Source of the DNA: Acidobacteriaceae bacterium | GTDB taxonomy: Bacteria; Acidobacteriota; Terriglobia; Terriglobales; Acidobacteriaceae | Assembly: GCA_003139095.1 (NCBI GenBank) | Contig: PLHW01000062.1 | Span: forward strand, 124,001-188,000 | Length of the DNA: 64,000 nt | Reading direction: 5' to 3' | Shown here: positions 15,195 through 24,891 of the stretch, piece by piece | How the letters are laid out: every line of letters begins with the position of its first letter | Numbering within the stretch: position 1 is the first letter of the stretch | The notes under the pieces: generated by a model | What the model was told of the DNA's origin: nothing | The model's input: only the letters and a program-made list of their open reading frames with translations | Databases searched by the model: none | Made by a program: the position numbers and the translations under genes

Positions 15195-16463
15195 GTGGCT
15201 ACTTCGGACACTTCGTATACGGGAATCAGTCGTTGGTGGCATGTGGTTGGCGGAGTGGTAATGAATCTGGCGCTCGGCTCGCTGTATGGCTGGAGCGTTT
15301 TTGTGGCTCCGCTAGAAAAGGAGTTTCACTGGAAGCGCCTGGACACCTCGAATGTATTCATCATCGCGGTGGTGGTCTTCGCGCTGACATTCATTGTTGC
15401 GGGAAGGCTGCAGGACAAACTTGGACCTTTCAAAATTTCGATCATCGGCGCGATCCTGGTGAGTCTGGGATTTTTCCTCTGCTCGTATGCCGATAGCCTA
15501 ACCAAGTTTTTCATTTTCTTCGGTGTGCTGGGAGGATTGGGCAACGGTTTCGGATACGCGACGCCGATTCCCGTCATGTCCAAGTGGTTCCCAGATAAAC
15601 GCGGGTTGGCGGTGGGACTGGCGGTGGGTGGATACGGGGCAGGGTCGGCGATCTTTGGTCCGCTAGCGGCGAACTATCTGATCCCGAGCTTTGGCTGGCG
15701 CTCCACCTTCCAGATTCTGGGCGGCATTTTCTTTGTGATGACGATGGTTGGAGCATTCCTTTTAAAGAACCCACCGGCAGGCTACCGGCCTGCAGGGTGG
15801 ACTCCGACACCAGCTGCGAAAGCTGCGGCCAGCACATATGACTTCACGCCTGGCGAGGTGCTCCGCACTCCTTCGTTCTACCTGCTGTGGATCGGGTATG
15901 CATTTGGCTGCGCGGCAGGCCTGATGGTGATCAGCCAACTGGTGCCGTTTGCGAAGAGCGTGGGCATCCCCACTACCACCCTGGCGGCGTACGGCTTGGT
16001 GGTGGGAGCGGTTGGCAATGCATCGGGCCGCATTCTTTCCGCCTGGATGTCGGACCATCTGGGCCGAATCAACGTATTGCGGCTGATGATCGGCATCTCG
16101 ATGGTGGCGATGCCGATTTTGTATTTTGTGGGCGGCCACGTGGTGGGTCTGTTCGTGATGCTGTTCATCGTGTACTGGTGCTATGGCACGCAGCTTTCGG
16201 TGAACGCAGCGACGGCGGCCGATTTCTGGGGAACCAAGAATGTCGGGATCAACTACGGGATGCTGTTTACGGCGTGGGGCGTAGCCGGACTGCTGGGCGG
16301 CAAGATCGGCGGCTGGATGTTCGACGCATACCACAATTATCAGATGGCGTTCTACACGGCGGCCGGACTGGCGGCCGTGGCGCTGGTCTGTGAATTGGCG
16401 GCGAAGCGTCCGGCGTTGCCGGCGGGAGCCGCGGCGGGAAAGAAAGCGCCGGCGGCGGCGTAG
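15195..16463 (+). CDS. MFS transporter, oxalate/formate antiporter (OFA) family
   Basis: 422 residues, 12 predicted membrane segments. Start is GTG at 15195 with AAAGGAG eight bases before it. Family features: NLALGSLYGWSVFVAPLEKEF in helix 1, LGGLGNGFGYATPIPVMSKW in helix 4, FPDKRGLAVGLAVGGYGAGS and, in the second half, AYGLVVGAVGNASGRILSAW. OFA proteins move oxalate, formate or other monocarboxylates. It is followed 225 bases later by acetyl-CoA synthetase in the same direction; OFA-type genes next to acs may carry acetate or other monocarboxylates. The C-terminus (KKAPAAA) is a low-complexity tail. Confidence 0.88.
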   Translation: MATSDTSYTGISRWWHVVGGVVMNLALGSLYGWSVFVAPLEKEFHWKRLDTSNVFIIAVVVFALTFIVAGRLQDKLGPFKISIIGAILVSLGFFLCSYADSLTKFFIFFGVLGGLGNGFGYATPIPVMSKWFPDKRGLAVGLAVGGYGAGSAIFGPLAANYLIPSFGWRSTFQILGGIFFVMTMVGAFLLKNPPAGYRPAGWTPTPAAKAAASTYDFTPGEVLRTPSFYLLWIGYAFGCAAGLMVISQLVPFAKSVGIPTTTLAAYGLVVGAVGNASGRILSAWMSDHLGRINVLRLMIGISMVAMPILYFVGGHVVGLFVMLFIVYWCYGTQLSVNAATAADFWGTKNVGINYGMLFTAWGVAGLLGGKIGGWMFDAYHNYQMAFYTAAGLAAVALVCELAAKRPALPAGAAAGKKAPAAA

Positions 16464-16688
16464 AAACGGGGCGGCGCCGCTCGAAGCGTTTGACGCGGGG
16501 CGGTGAAGCTTCATGAACCGGGAATAGCAAGGCAGAAGGCGGCGCTCGCGGCGGCGGGCGCTGTTTCCTGCGCGCAGGGAATTAATCGGAAGGCGAGGGA
16601 CGCCGCCGGTCGGGACGCGGCGGCGGAGAAGCGCCAGCAAGGCAGCACTCATTTCAGAAAACTCATTTCAAACAAGGGGTAAACGCAT

Positions 16689-18794
16689 ATGGCGGACATT
16701 CAGAGACCGAAAGTGATTGAAACCAGCGAAGCGCAGATTGCGGTGCATTGGCGGGAAGAAGAATATTACTACCCGTCGTCGAAGTTCATTGGGCAGGCGA
16801 ACCTAACCGATCCGGATGTACTGAACCGCTTCAGCGAAGAGAAGTTTCCGGAATGCTTCCGGGAATACGCGGATTTGCTGAGCTGGGATGAGTATTGGCA
16901 CACGACGCTGGATACGAACGATCCGCCATTCTGGAAGTGGTTTGTGGGCGGAAAGCTGAATGCGTCGTATAACTGCGTGGACCGGCATCTGGCGAAGTAC
17001 AAGAACAAGGCGGCGCTGATTTTTGTTCCGGAGCCGGAAGGCGATCCAGTCGTGTCGGTGACCTATCGCGAGCTGTATGTGAAAGTGAACGAGTTTGCGG
17101 CACTGCTGCGGGATTTCTGCGGGCTGAAGAAGGGCGATCGCGTCACGATTCACATGCCCATGGTGCCAGAGTTGCCGATCACGATGCTGGCGTGCGCGCG
17201 GCTGGGAGTGATTCACTCGGTGGTGTTTGGCGGGTTCAGCGGCGAGGCATGCGGCACGCGCGCTGCCGATTCGGCCAGTCATATCCTGATCACGATGGAC
17301 GGGTATTACCGCAACGGCAAGATGCTGGACCATAAAGCCTCGGCCGAAATCGCGCTTGAGGTCTCCGCGAAGGAAGGCCATAAAGTAGATAAGGTCCTGG
17401 TGTGGAGGCGGCAGCCGGGCAAGAGTGCGACGGCCACTCCGTTTGTGCAACACCGCGATTACTGGGTAGATGAACTTCTTCCGAACTACGCAGGTGAAAT
17501 CGTGCCGCCGGAATCGGTGGACGCGGAGCATCCGCTGTTTTTGATGTACACGAGCGGGAGCACGGGGAAGCCGAAGGGATGCCAACACCGTACAGGTGGC
17601 TACATGGCGTACGTGACCGGCACCTCCAAGTACATCCAAGACATTCACCCGGAAGATGTGTACTGGTGCATGGCCGACATCGGCTGGATCACGGGTCACT
17701 CCTATATTGTTTACGGCCCGCTGGCATTGGCGGCGACCAGCGTGATCTACGAAGGGGTGCCCACCTATCCGGATGCGGGCCGAGTGTGGCGGATTGCGGA
17801 GCGGCTGGACGTGAACATCTTCCACACGTCGCCGACGGCGATTCGCATGTTGCGGAAGTCAGGGCACGACGAGCCGCCGAAATACAACTATCACTTCAAG
17901 CACATGACGACGGTGGGAGAGCCGATTGAGCCGGAGGTCTGGCGCTGGTATTACGAGACGGTGGGCAAGCGGGAAGCCGTGATCGTGGATACGTGGTGGC
18001 AGACGGAGACGGGCGGATTCCTGTGCAGCACGAAGCCGGGAATCGATCCGATGAAGCCGGGAAGCGCGGGGCCGGGAATGCCGGGAATTTATCCGGAGAT
18101 TCTCGACGAGATGGGCGAGGTGATGCCCCCGGGCGCAGGGAAGGCGGGCAACATTATTATCCGCAATCCGTGGCCGGGAATCATGCAGACGATCTGGGGA
18201 GATAAAGATCGCTTTGTCAACCAGTACTACCGGAAGTATTGCAAAGATCCGAACAGCAAGAAATGGCAGGATTGGCCGTACTTTGCGGCCGACGGCTCGG
18301 TGCAGGCCGTCGATGGATATTTCCGGATCCTGGGACGCGTGGATGACGTGATCAACGTGGCGGGACACCGGCTGGGCACGAAGGAAATCGAGTCGGCGTG
18401 CCTGACGGTGCCGGAGGTGGCGGAGGCAGCGGTGGTTCCGGTGGTGGACGAGGTGAAGGGCCGCGTGCCGGAGGTTTACATCGCTTTGCAACCGGGAATT
18501 GTAGCCAGCCCGGAGATTGCGGAGAAGGTGAACAAGGCAATCGAAACCATCATCGGCAAGATCGCGCGGCCGAAGCATATTCACATTGTTCCGGATATGC
18601 CGAAGACGCGGTCGGGCAAGCTGATGCGGCGCATTCTGGCATCGATCTCAAACCGGATGGCGACGGGCGACATTACGACGCTGGCGAATCCGGACGTGGT
18701 GGAGAAGGTGCGGGAACTGGTGCAGGGCAAAGAGCCGGTTGCGGTGCTTGCGGATGGGCCGGAGGATCTGAAGCAGTTCGGGAAAGAAGAGTAG
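16689..18794 (+). CDS. acs: Acetyl-CoA synthetase (AMP-forming)
   Basis: 701 residues, about 50 longer than the usual 650. Activates acetate to acetyl-CoA through acetyl-AMP. Motifs: ATP-binding YTSGSTGKPKG near residue 287; core VDTWWQTETGG near 435; hinge region YFRILGRVDDVINVAGHRLG near 545; C-terminal PKTRSGKLMRR near 639 with the catalytic Lys that is regulated by acetylation in this family. An insertion around 515-535 (YYRKYCKDPNSKKWQDWPYF) partly explains the extra length. It is the last gene of the rightward transporter cluster and ends before a clear terminator. Confidence 0.97.
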   Translation: MADIQRPKVIETSEAQIAVHWREEEYYYPSSKFIGQANLTDPDVLNRFSEEKFPECFREYADLLSWDEYWHTTLDTNDPPFWKWFVGGKLNASYNCVDRHLAKYKNKAALIFVPEPEGDPVVSVTYRELYVKVNEFAALLRDFCGLKKGDRVTIHMPMVPELPITMLACARLGVIHSVVFGGFSGEACGTRAADSASHILITMDGYYRNGKMLDHKASAEIALEVSAKEGHKVDKVLVWRRQPGKSATATPFVQHRDYWVDELLPNYAGEIVPPESVDAEHPLFLMYTSGSTGKPKGCQHRTGGYMAYVTGTSKYIQDIHPEDVYWCMADIGWITGHSYIVYGPLALAATSVIYEGVPTYPDAGRVWRIAERLDVNIFHTSPTAIRMLRKSGHDEPPKYNYHFKHMTTVGEPIEPEVWRWYYETVGKREAVIVDTWWQTETGGFLCSTKPGIDPMKPGSAGPGMPGIYPEILDEMGEVMPPGAGKAGNIIIRNPWPGIMQTIWGDKDRFVNQYYRKYCKDPNSKKWQDWPYFAADGSVQAVDGYFRILGRVDDVINVAGHRLGTKEIESACLTVPEVAEAAVVPVVDEVKGRVPEVYIALQPGIVASPEIAEKVNKAIETIIGKIARPKHIHIVPDMPKTRSGKLMRRILASISNRMATGDITTLANPDVVEKVRELVQGKEPVAVLADGPEDLKQFGKEE

Positions 18795-18797
18795 AAC

Positions 18798-18834
18798 CAT
18801 CGGGTGATCGGGTGATCTGTGATCGGGTCATCTG
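18798..18834. repeat. Short dispersed repeat (GGTGATCGGGTCATCTG type)
   Basis: Built of GTGATC/GGGTCATC units. A close relative lies at 30710-30748 and a looser one near 52.22 kb. It occupies the gap after acs. Confidence 0.6.
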
Positions 18835-18860
18835 AAAACCTTTCACGGTTGAGATCGCGA

Positions 18861-18911
18861 GTGCGCCGGGGAAGATCGGGCTGATTGCCCGTCTTTGCGG
18901 CGCACTTTTTT
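18861..18911 (+). terminator. Rho-independent terminator after acs
   Basis: GTGCGCCG pairs with CGGCGCAC, continuing as an imperfect inner stem (GAAGATCGGGC with GCCCGTCTT), and is followed by TTTTTT. It closes the acs transcript and lies about 80 bases before the end of the convergent PilZ gene. Confidence 0.85.
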
Positions 18912-18989
18912 GTTGATGGGGAATTGATTTTGTAATTGGGTAATTCTGTAATTTCGTAATTGAAAGTCAAGAACTTCGGGGGAATGCGC

Positions 18990-20156
18990 TTAGCGCGAGT
19001 TGTGGGCCTGGGTGGTTTGCTGCATTTGTTCCATGAAGACTTCTACGGGGAGTAGCGCGTTTTGCTGAAAGAGGTGGACCAGGGCATCGTCGACAGCGGC
19101 GTTGGAGCCGGGCTGGTTCGGGGAATCGGCCAGGGACGGGGAATGGGGATGCTTGTGCTTGTGGGGCGCGGGTGCGTTTTCGGGCGGGGACTCGAGACCA
19201 TCGGGGGCGACGTGAATTTCGGGAGAGTCGCCGGCGACGCGGAGGGCTTTGAGGATTTGTTGCAACTGCTGCTGCTGCTCGGGGGTGGTGCGGAAGAACT
19301 CGATGCCCATGCCGAATTCGGGATGGGTGAGGCGAACGACGCCGCTGGCGCGAATCTCTGGCTTGTCGGCGGGGAGGGAGAGAATGACGCGAGTGGATTT
19401 GGGGAACGGGGAAACGGTGGTGAGATAACAGGCGCCGGGGCTGAAATTCTTGACACGGCAGACAACGGGTGGATCGTCGGGCTCCGGTTCAGGAAGCTGG
19501 GAATTCAGCCACGTGCGCAGCGTCTTGCGCTGAGGGTCGGTAACATTCGTGAAGCGGACGCCAGCGCGGTCGCCGCCGCCCTCCCACGCGAGTTCGCCCC
19601 AGAGATCGAGTTTGTCAGTAATGCCGGGCAGGGCGAGGGAGAAACGGAGATCGCTTTCGCGCGGGACGCGGCCGGTGAACTGGATAGCCATGCCGCCTTC
19701 GCACAGATCCAGGGTTTTGGCAGGGTAGCGGGCGGAGCCGAGGCAGGAGACGGGCACTTGCACGGGCACGCGAAGCTGAAGACGGCGCTCGCTTTTCATG
19801 AGAGCGCGGACGGCGCGGAAGCTGGCTTTGGCGCGCTCGACGGTCAGGGGTTTGTGAAGAACGAAATGTGCGCCTAATTCAAAGCCGCCTTTGAGGCCGA
19901 CGGAGGCTTCGACGAGGACGATGGAAAGGGCGCGCTTATTGACGGGAGCGGCTTTGCAGGCGCGCATGACGTTGCTGGCTTCGGCGTAATCGGCGCAGTC
20001 CACGATGATGGCTTCGAAGCGCTCGCGGGTGATGCGGCGGATCGCATCGTCGCTGGTAGAGGAATGCACAAAGCCGATCTCGAGGTCGCTGAGCACGCGG
20101 CGCAGAACGCGCACCGTTTTGTCGTCCGAGCTTAGTAATAGAAACTTTGCTTCCAT
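18990..20156 (-). CDS. Receiver-PilZ-PilZ protein
   Basis: 388 residues from ATG 20154-20156. Residues 1-118 form a response-regulator receiver: LLLSSDDKTVR (acidic pair), AIIVDCADY (phospho-acceptor region) and VLHKPLTVERA (conserved Lys). A first PilZ domain follows with ERRLQLRVPVQVPVSC near 122 (RxxxR) and LCEGGMAIQF near 150. A second PilZ-like domain contains CRVKNFSPGACYL near 230 (NxSxxG) and GVVRLTHPEFGMGIEF near 273. PilZ domains bind cyclic di-GMP; the first domain is the better fit. A Pro/His-rich linker and a C-terminal helix complete it. Monocistronic, convergent with acs. Confidence 0.85.
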   Translation of the reverse strand: MEAKFLLLSSDDKTVRVLRRVLSDLEIGFVHSSTSDDAIRRITRERFEAIIVDCADYAEASNVMRACKAAPVNKRALSIVLVEASVGLKGGFELGAHFVLHKPLTVERAKASFRAVRALMKSERRLQLRVPVQVPVSCLGSARYPAKTLDLCEGGMAIQFTGRVPRESDLRFSLALPGITDKLDLWGELAWEGGGDRAGVRFTNVTDPQRKTLRTWLNSQLPEPEPDDPPVVCRVKNFSPGACYLTTVSPFPKSTRVILSLPADKPEIRASGVVRLTHPEFGMGIEFFRTTPEQQQQLQQILKALRVAGDSPEIHVAPDGLESPPENAPAPHKHKHPHSPSLADSPNQPGSNAAVDDALVHLFQQNALLPVEVFMEQMQQTTQAHNSR

Positions 20157-20526
20157 GGCACAGCATCCTTGGGAACGAGGGCGTGGCAATTTTCTATGGA
20201 CAGGTGCAAGATATTGCAGCCAGGTCGAGAGCGGCGGACTGAGGCTGAGATCATCGTGACGCGGAACACTCCCTTTCGCAATCTACGGCGAGCGGCGGGA
20301 AGGGGTCAACGCAGTAGGGGAACAGTCGATTACGGTGGTCACCCGGAGACTTCCGGCGCTAAGAAAGGTGCCCATTTCGGGAGGGCGTAGGCAGTTTCGG
20401 CGAGCCAAGGGGACATGACTGCAGGGGTCGAAGTTGGAAAACATGGCCCATGGGTGGAAGTTTTTCTTGCAAGCGATTGTTTTCAAAGGGAATGTTGCTA
20501 TGTGCCTTTGGGAATCCATTTTTCTA
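20157..20526. other. Gap without a gene
   Basis: About 370 bases between divergent genes; no protein-like frame, no convincing RNA structure. Promoters for the PilZ gene must lie here, but no strong -10/-35 pair stands out on the minus strand. Confidence 0.5.
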
Positions 20527-20555
20527 TTGACTAATTCTAGAAAACCCATTATTAT
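20527..20555 (+). promoter_or_regulatory. Sigma-70 promoter of the 75-residue protein
   Basis: TTGACT, 17 bases, TATTAT: one of the best consensus promoters in the window. The predicted start is near 20562, giving a leader of about 145 bases that contains the direct repeat TTCCGGAG twice (20585 and 20597). Confidence 0.8.
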
Positions 20556-20705
20556 CAATAGCTTCCGTAGGCACCTAAGAGGGGTTCCGGAGCGGTTTCC
20601 GGAGTTCGCTTCATGCCGTGAATCCCTAAGGAGTTTTTTTGAATCAAACTTAGCAGGGTAGGGTACGGAAAGTAGTCATTTCACTGATACGAGGGAATAA
20701 TTTTC

Positions 20706-20933
20706 ATGGCCAAGCGACGCGGAAATCCGAACTGGGGAAAGCCGGAACCCATCGGACCGATCACTCCAACGATTACGGAGTTCGAACAGGTAGTGCACGA
20801 GTATAAGTTGTCTCCTGACCAGTACTTGCGGTCGACGCGGCTGCGGGAATGGGCGCGGAGGAACAAGAACTCGAAGTACATCCCGGAGCCCTTGCTGGAA
20901 GCGTGGGGCTTTGAGATTGAGTCCACACTTTAA
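20706..20933 (+). CDS. Small conserved-looking protein, unknown function
   Basis: 75 residues, MAKRRGNPNWGKPEP at the N-terminus, ITEFEQVVHEYKLSPDQYL in the middle and EWARRNKNSKYIPEPLLEAW toward the end. Basic N-terminus and an amphipathic centre suggest a small soluble, possibly nucleic-acid-binding protein; there is no known motif. Good evidence for a real gene: consensus promoter, long leader, GAGGGAATAATTTTC before ATG, and an excellent terminator 23 bases after the stop. It appears monocistronic and probably well expressed. Confidence 0.8.
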   Translation: MAKRRGNPNWGKPEPIGPITPTITEFEQVVHEYKLSPDQYLRSTRLREWARRNKNSKYIPEPLLEAWGFEIESTL

Positions 20934-20956
20934 GCGGGTAAGCTAAGGAAGTTGTC

Positions 20957-20984
20957 AAAAAGGGTCGCGATTGCGACCCTTTTT
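20957..20984 (+). terminator. Perfect 12-bp Rho-independent terminator
   Basis: AAAAAGGGTCGC-GATT-GCGACCCTTTTT, followed by CTC. It ends the transcript of the 75-residue protein and sits upstream of the DUF4126 gene, which therefore should not start before it. Confidence 0.9.
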
Positions 20985-21026
20985 CTCGTTGTCCCTTTTT
21001 TCGGGGTCCCTGAGGGTCGTGCTGGT

Positions 21027-21662
21027 ATGCTGGCGAGCGTGAAATTCACGGGCGGAGATCTGGCAGGGCTGATTGTGGCGATCAGCTTTGCGGCGGGGTT
21101 GAACCTTTACGCGACGGTTGCGAGCCTGGGGTTGATGGCGCACGCGGGGTGGGTAGATCTGCCTCCGGGGCTGCACCTGCTGGAGAGTTGGTGGGTGATT
21201 GGGGCGGCGGGAGCGCTGTTTGCGATCGAGTTTTTTGCCGACAAGATTCCGGCGTTCGATTTGGTGTGGAACGCGCTGCACACGTTTGTTCGCGTGCCGG
21301 CGGCAGCGCTGATGGCGTATGGGGCGACGATGCAGCTTTCGCCGGCGAAGCAGGCGCTGGCCATGCTGGTGGGCGGGGGGATTGCCATGGCGGCGCATGG
21401 CGGGAAGACGGCGGCGCGAGTGGCGGTGATGCCGTCTCCGGAACCGTTTTCGAGGATTGCGATGAGCACGGGCGAGGATACGACCGCCGTGTTGCTCACC
21501 TGGTTTGCGATCATGCATCCGATTCTGGCGGGATCGGTGGTGGTGGTATTTTTGGTGGCGATTGTGATTGTGATACGGGCGGTGATGCGGGCGATTTGGA
21601 GATTGTTTCATCGACACCACGGGGGGGTGGCGCCAGCGAAGAGAAGTTTAACCGCGGCGTAG
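21027..21662 (+). CDS. DUF4126 family membrane protein
   Basis: 211 residues from ATG 21027; an in-frame opening back to 20952 is rejected because it runs through the terminator. Family signature: ISFAAGLNLYATVASLGL near residue 17, then LPPGLHLLESWWVIG, ALFAIEFFADKIPAFDLVW, HTFVRVPAAALMAYGA and a last hydrophobic segment MHPILAGSVVVVFLVAIVIV. DUF4126 members are inner-membrane proteins of unknown role. It is followed 143 bases later by a kinase gene in the same direction; co-transcription is possible but not evident. Confidence 0.85.
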   Translation: MLASVKFTGGDLAGLIVAISFAAGLNLYATVASLGLMAHAGWVDLPPGLHLLESWWVIGAAGALFAIEFFADKIPAFDLVWNALHTFVRVPAAALMAYGATMQLSPAKQALAMLVGGGIAMAAHGGKTAARVAVMPSPEPFSRIAMSTGEDTTAVLLTWFAIMHPILAGSVVVVFLVAIVIVIRAVMRAIWRLFHRHHGGVAPAKRSLTAA

Positions 21663-21805
21663 GAGGGTGGCAGGGCCTTGGCGTTGGGATCTTTCAGCTA
21701 TCGCATCCTTTTTCTCGCGAAACGCGCTATCCCTGGCAGCTTGCAATTCATTGACGTGCTACAGCCGGGCGCCTAGTATGGTCGCGCACAGAGCAGAATC
21801 ACTTC

Positions 21806-24787
21806 ATGATCGGCCGGACCATTTCGCACTACCGCATCGTCGAGAAGCTGGGCGGCGGCGGGATGGGTGTGGTCTACAAGGCAGAGGATGTGAAGCTGGG
21901 ACGGTTTGTGGCGCTCAAGTTTCTGCCCAAAGATGTGGCCAAAGACGCGCAGGCGCTGGCGCGCTTTGAGCGGGAAGCCAAGGCGGCGTCGGCACTGAAT
22001 CATCCCAATATTTGCACCATCTACGAAATTGACGATCAGCACGGCGACGCGTTCATCGCCATGGAATTTCTGGATGGGGTGACTTTGAGGCACCGGGTTG
22101 CGGGGCGTCCGCTGGAAATGGACCTTCTGCTCGCGCTGGCGATTGAGATCGCGGACGCGCTAGACGCGGCCCATTCGGCCGGCATCATTCATCGGGACAT
22201 TAAGACGGCGAACATCCTGGTTACCAAGCGCGGGCACGCGAAGGTGCTGGATTTCGGGCTGGCGAAGAGGACGGATGCAGGCACGAAGAGGGAATCGAAC
22301 TCAGGTTCGGACGATCCAACCCTGTCGATAAGAGATCTGACAACTAAGAACATTGCTTTGGGGACGGTGAGCTACATGTCGCCCGAACAGGTGGCAGGAA
22401 AGCCACTCGACGAACGCACCGATCTATTCTCGTTTGGCGTGACTCTGTACGAGATGGGGAGTGGGCGCACGCCCTTCGATCGAGACACGGACGGAGCGAC
22501 ATACGGGGCGATCCTGCACGAAGGCGCGGAACCGCCCAGCCAATGGAACCCCCAGTTAGCCCCGCAGCTGGAAGCGATCATCATGAAAGCTCTGGAGAAA
22601 GATCGCGCACTGCGGTACCAGCACGCCTCGGAGATGCGCGCCGATCTGCAACGGTTGAAACGCGACACAGAGAGCGGGCACCGTGCAGCGGCGGGTTCGG
22701 GGCCAGTGGCAGTGGCGCCGGAAGTGGCTGCGCCGAGGCAACACGTTTCGCGAGGGTCTACGGCGGGGACTTTGCCAGGGACTTCGTCGGAAACTTCGCG
22801 AGGAACGACCGGGGCGAAGCCGGGGAAGCTTGCAGTCCCGGTTCTGCTCATTGGATTGCTCGTTGCCGGTGCGGTCGGGGGCGGGGTCCACTATTTTCAT
22901 TCTCGGCAAAACAAGCGCCTGACCGAGGAGGACACCGTGGTTCTCGCCGATTTCGCTAACAGTACGGGAGATGCGATTCTCGACGACACGTTGAAAACGG
23001 CGCTCACCGTTTCGCTCCGGCAATCGCCTTTTCTGAATGTGCTGCCGGATAGTGAAGTCGCGAAGAATTTGCAGCGCATGACACGGCCTGCGGATACCAG
23101 GCTGACCCCTGAGATCGTTCGCGAGCTCTGCCAGCGGGCAGGCAGCAAGGCCTACATCGCTGGCTCGATTGGGAGGCTGGGCAGCGCGTATGTGCTAGGA
23201 CTGAAGGCGGTAAATTGCGCGAGCGGCGACACGCTTGCCGAGGAGCAGGCGACGGCGGCGTCCAAGGAAAAAGTGCTGGACACGCTGGGCGGGGCGGCCT
23301 CGAAGCTGCGCGCGGAGCTGGGCGAATCGCTCGCCACCGTGCAAAAGTTTGATGTGCCCCTGGCGGAGGCGACCACGTCTTCGCTGGAAGCGTTGAAAGC
23401 GTACAGCATGGCCGGGAAGGCTGACAGCGAGAAAGGACACGTAGCTGCCTTGCCTTACGATCAACGCGCGATCGCGATCGATCCGAACTTTGCCATGGGT
23501 TACCGCGCAGTGGGCAACGACTACCTGAGCATCGAACAGACCGGGCGAGCCAGCGAGTATTACACGAAGGCATTCCAGTTGCGGGATCATGCCAGCGAAC
23601 GGGAAAGGCTGGCGATTGCCGCCGACTATTATGCGAACGTCACCGGCGAACTAGACAAAGCGGCGGAGAACTTTCAGCAGGAGATTCAGAGCTATCCGCG
23701 GGATGACGTCGCCTACAGCAATTTGGCGCTTGTGTATGGGGCGCAGGGGCAGCATGAGAAGGCCATGGAGGCGGGACGCGAGGTTTTGCGCCTGGCGCCC
23801 GACGACGTGTCGACCTACGAGAATCTCGCGTCCTCCGCCCTGAGCTTGCAGCGCTTCGATGAAGCGCGACAGATTCTGCAGCGGGCGCCGGCGCAAAAGG
23901 TTGATCATTATCTGTTTCACTCTTGTCTCTATGCGCTGGCGTTTCTCGGGTCGGACTCGGCGGCGATGGCGGAGCAGCAACAGTGGTTTGCGGGCAAGCC
24001 GCAGCATGAGAATGTCGGACTGGCGATTGCCTCGGACACCGAAGCTTACGTCGGCCGTCTGGGCAAGGCTCGAGAACTGACGCGGCGAGCGGTTGACTCC
24101 GCCATACGCGTTGACAGCAAAGAGAACGGGGGAATCTGGCAGGCGAATACCGCAATCGCAGAAGCGGCGTACGGGCATTTTGCGGAGGCACGGCAGGCCG
24201 CGGCCGATGCTCTCAAACTCGCTCCCGCAAGTCCGGGAGCGGAAGCAGAATCCGCCCTCGCGTTTGCCATGGCGGGCGACGGGGCGCGAGCCGAGTCGTT
24301 GGCCCAGGATTTGGGCAAGCGATTCCCGCTCGATACGCAAATGCAACGACTATGGCTGCCCGCGATTCGCGGCCAAATCGCGCTGAACAGGAAAAACCCG
24401 GCCGCCGCAGTTACCGGCTTGCAGGCTGCCTCCCCGATCGAATTGGGGGAATTCCTTTACACGAACAATGGTTCCTGTCTGTATGACGTGTATCTGCGCG
24501 GAGAGGCATTTTTGGCGCTCCAGCAAGGCAGTGCGGCGGCAGCGGAGTTTCAGAAGATTCTCGACCATAGCGGCATCGTGTGGAACTGCTGGACGGGGGC
24601 GTTGGCGCATCTGGGAGTGGCGCGTGCGAACGTGCTGCAGGCGGGCGCGGCGCAGGGAGCGGATGCCGATGCGGCGCGCGTGCGAGCGCTGGCGGCCTAC
24701 AAAGACTTTCTCACGCTCTGGAAAGACGCCGACGCTGACATGCCGATTCTGAAGGAGGCGAAGGCGGAGTATGCGAGGCTGCAGTGA
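21806..24787 (+). CDS. Membrane Ser/Thr protein kinase with TPR ectodomain
   Basis: 993 residues. Hanks-type kinase in residues 1-285: [14 protein letters not shown] near 15 (P-loop), VALKFLP (VAIK Lys), [19 protein letters not shown] near 130 (catalytic loop, with T where most bacterial kinases have P), DFGLAK near 151 and YMSPEQ near 190. A Gly/Ser-rich linker leads to one membrane span near residues 345-365 ([16 protein letters not shown]). The outside part begins with [20 protein letters not shown], a domain common in acidobacterial kinases, and continues with about ten TPR-like repeats to the C-terminus. It senses or scaffolds through the TPRs; the target is unknown. A second kinase with a near-identical N-terminus lies at 27.4 kb. 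Confidence 0.92.
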   Translation: MIGRTISHYRIVEKLGGGGMGVVYKAEDVKLGRFVALKFLPKDVAKDAQALARFEREAKAASALNHPNICTIYEIDDQHGDAFIAMEFLDGVTLRHRVAGRPLEMDLLLALAIEIADALDAAHSAGIIHRDIKTANILVTKRGHAKVLDFGLAKRTDAGTKRESNSGSDDPTLSIRDLTTKNIALGTVSYMSPEQVAGKPLDERTDLFSFGVTLYEMGSGRTPFDRDTDGATYGAILHEGAEPPSQWNPQLAPQLEAIIMKALEKDRALRYQHASEMRADLQRLKRDTESGHRAAAGSGPVAVAPEVAAPRQHVSRGSTAGTLPGTSSETSRGTTGAKPGKLAVPVLLIGLLVAGAVGGGVHYFHSRQNKRLTEEDTVVLADFANSTGDAILDDTLKTALTVSLRQSPFLNVLPDSEVAKNLQRMTRPADTRLTPEIVRELCQRAGSKAYIAGSIGRLGSAYVLGLKAVNCASGDTLAEEQATAASKEKVLDTLGGAASKLRAELGESLATVQKFDVPLAEATTSSLEALKAYSMAGKADSEKGHVAALPYDQRAIAIDPNFAMGYRAVGNDYLSIEQTGRASEYYTKAFQLRDHASERERLAIAADYYANVTGELDKAAENFQQEIQSYPRDDVAYSNLALVYGAQGQHEKAMEAGREVLRLAPDDVSTYENLASSALSLQRFDEARQILQRAPAQKVDHYLFHSCLYALAFLGSDSAAMAEQQQWFAGKPQHENVGLAIASDTEAYVGRLGKARELTRRAVDSAIRVDSKENGGIWQANTAIAEAAYGHFAEARQAAADALKLAPASPGAEAESALAFAMAGDGARAESLAQDLGKRFPLDTQMQRLWLPAIRGQIALNRKNPAAAVTGLQAASPIELGEFLYTNNGSCLYDVYLRGEAFLALQQGSAAAAEFQKILDHSGIVWNCWTGALAHLGVARANVLQAGAAQGADADAARVRALAAYKDFLTLWKDADADMPILKEAKAEYARLQ

Positions 24788-24891
24788 GGGCGGGAGTCAG
24801 AAGTCAGAAGTCAAGCGGTCAGATTGCAGAGGTGAAGAGCCCACGTGGTTTGTGACAAGATCTAAGTAGCGAATGGTATGGGGAAATAATT

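Noticed and set aside
20952-21026. Earlier start for the DUF4126 gene
   Set aside because: Would begin inside the perfect terminator of the preceding gene; the ATG at 21027 fits the family start.
24788-24891. FMN riboswitch upstream of ribBA
   Set aside because: The gap is only 104 bases and lacks the conserved junction bases of the RFN element.
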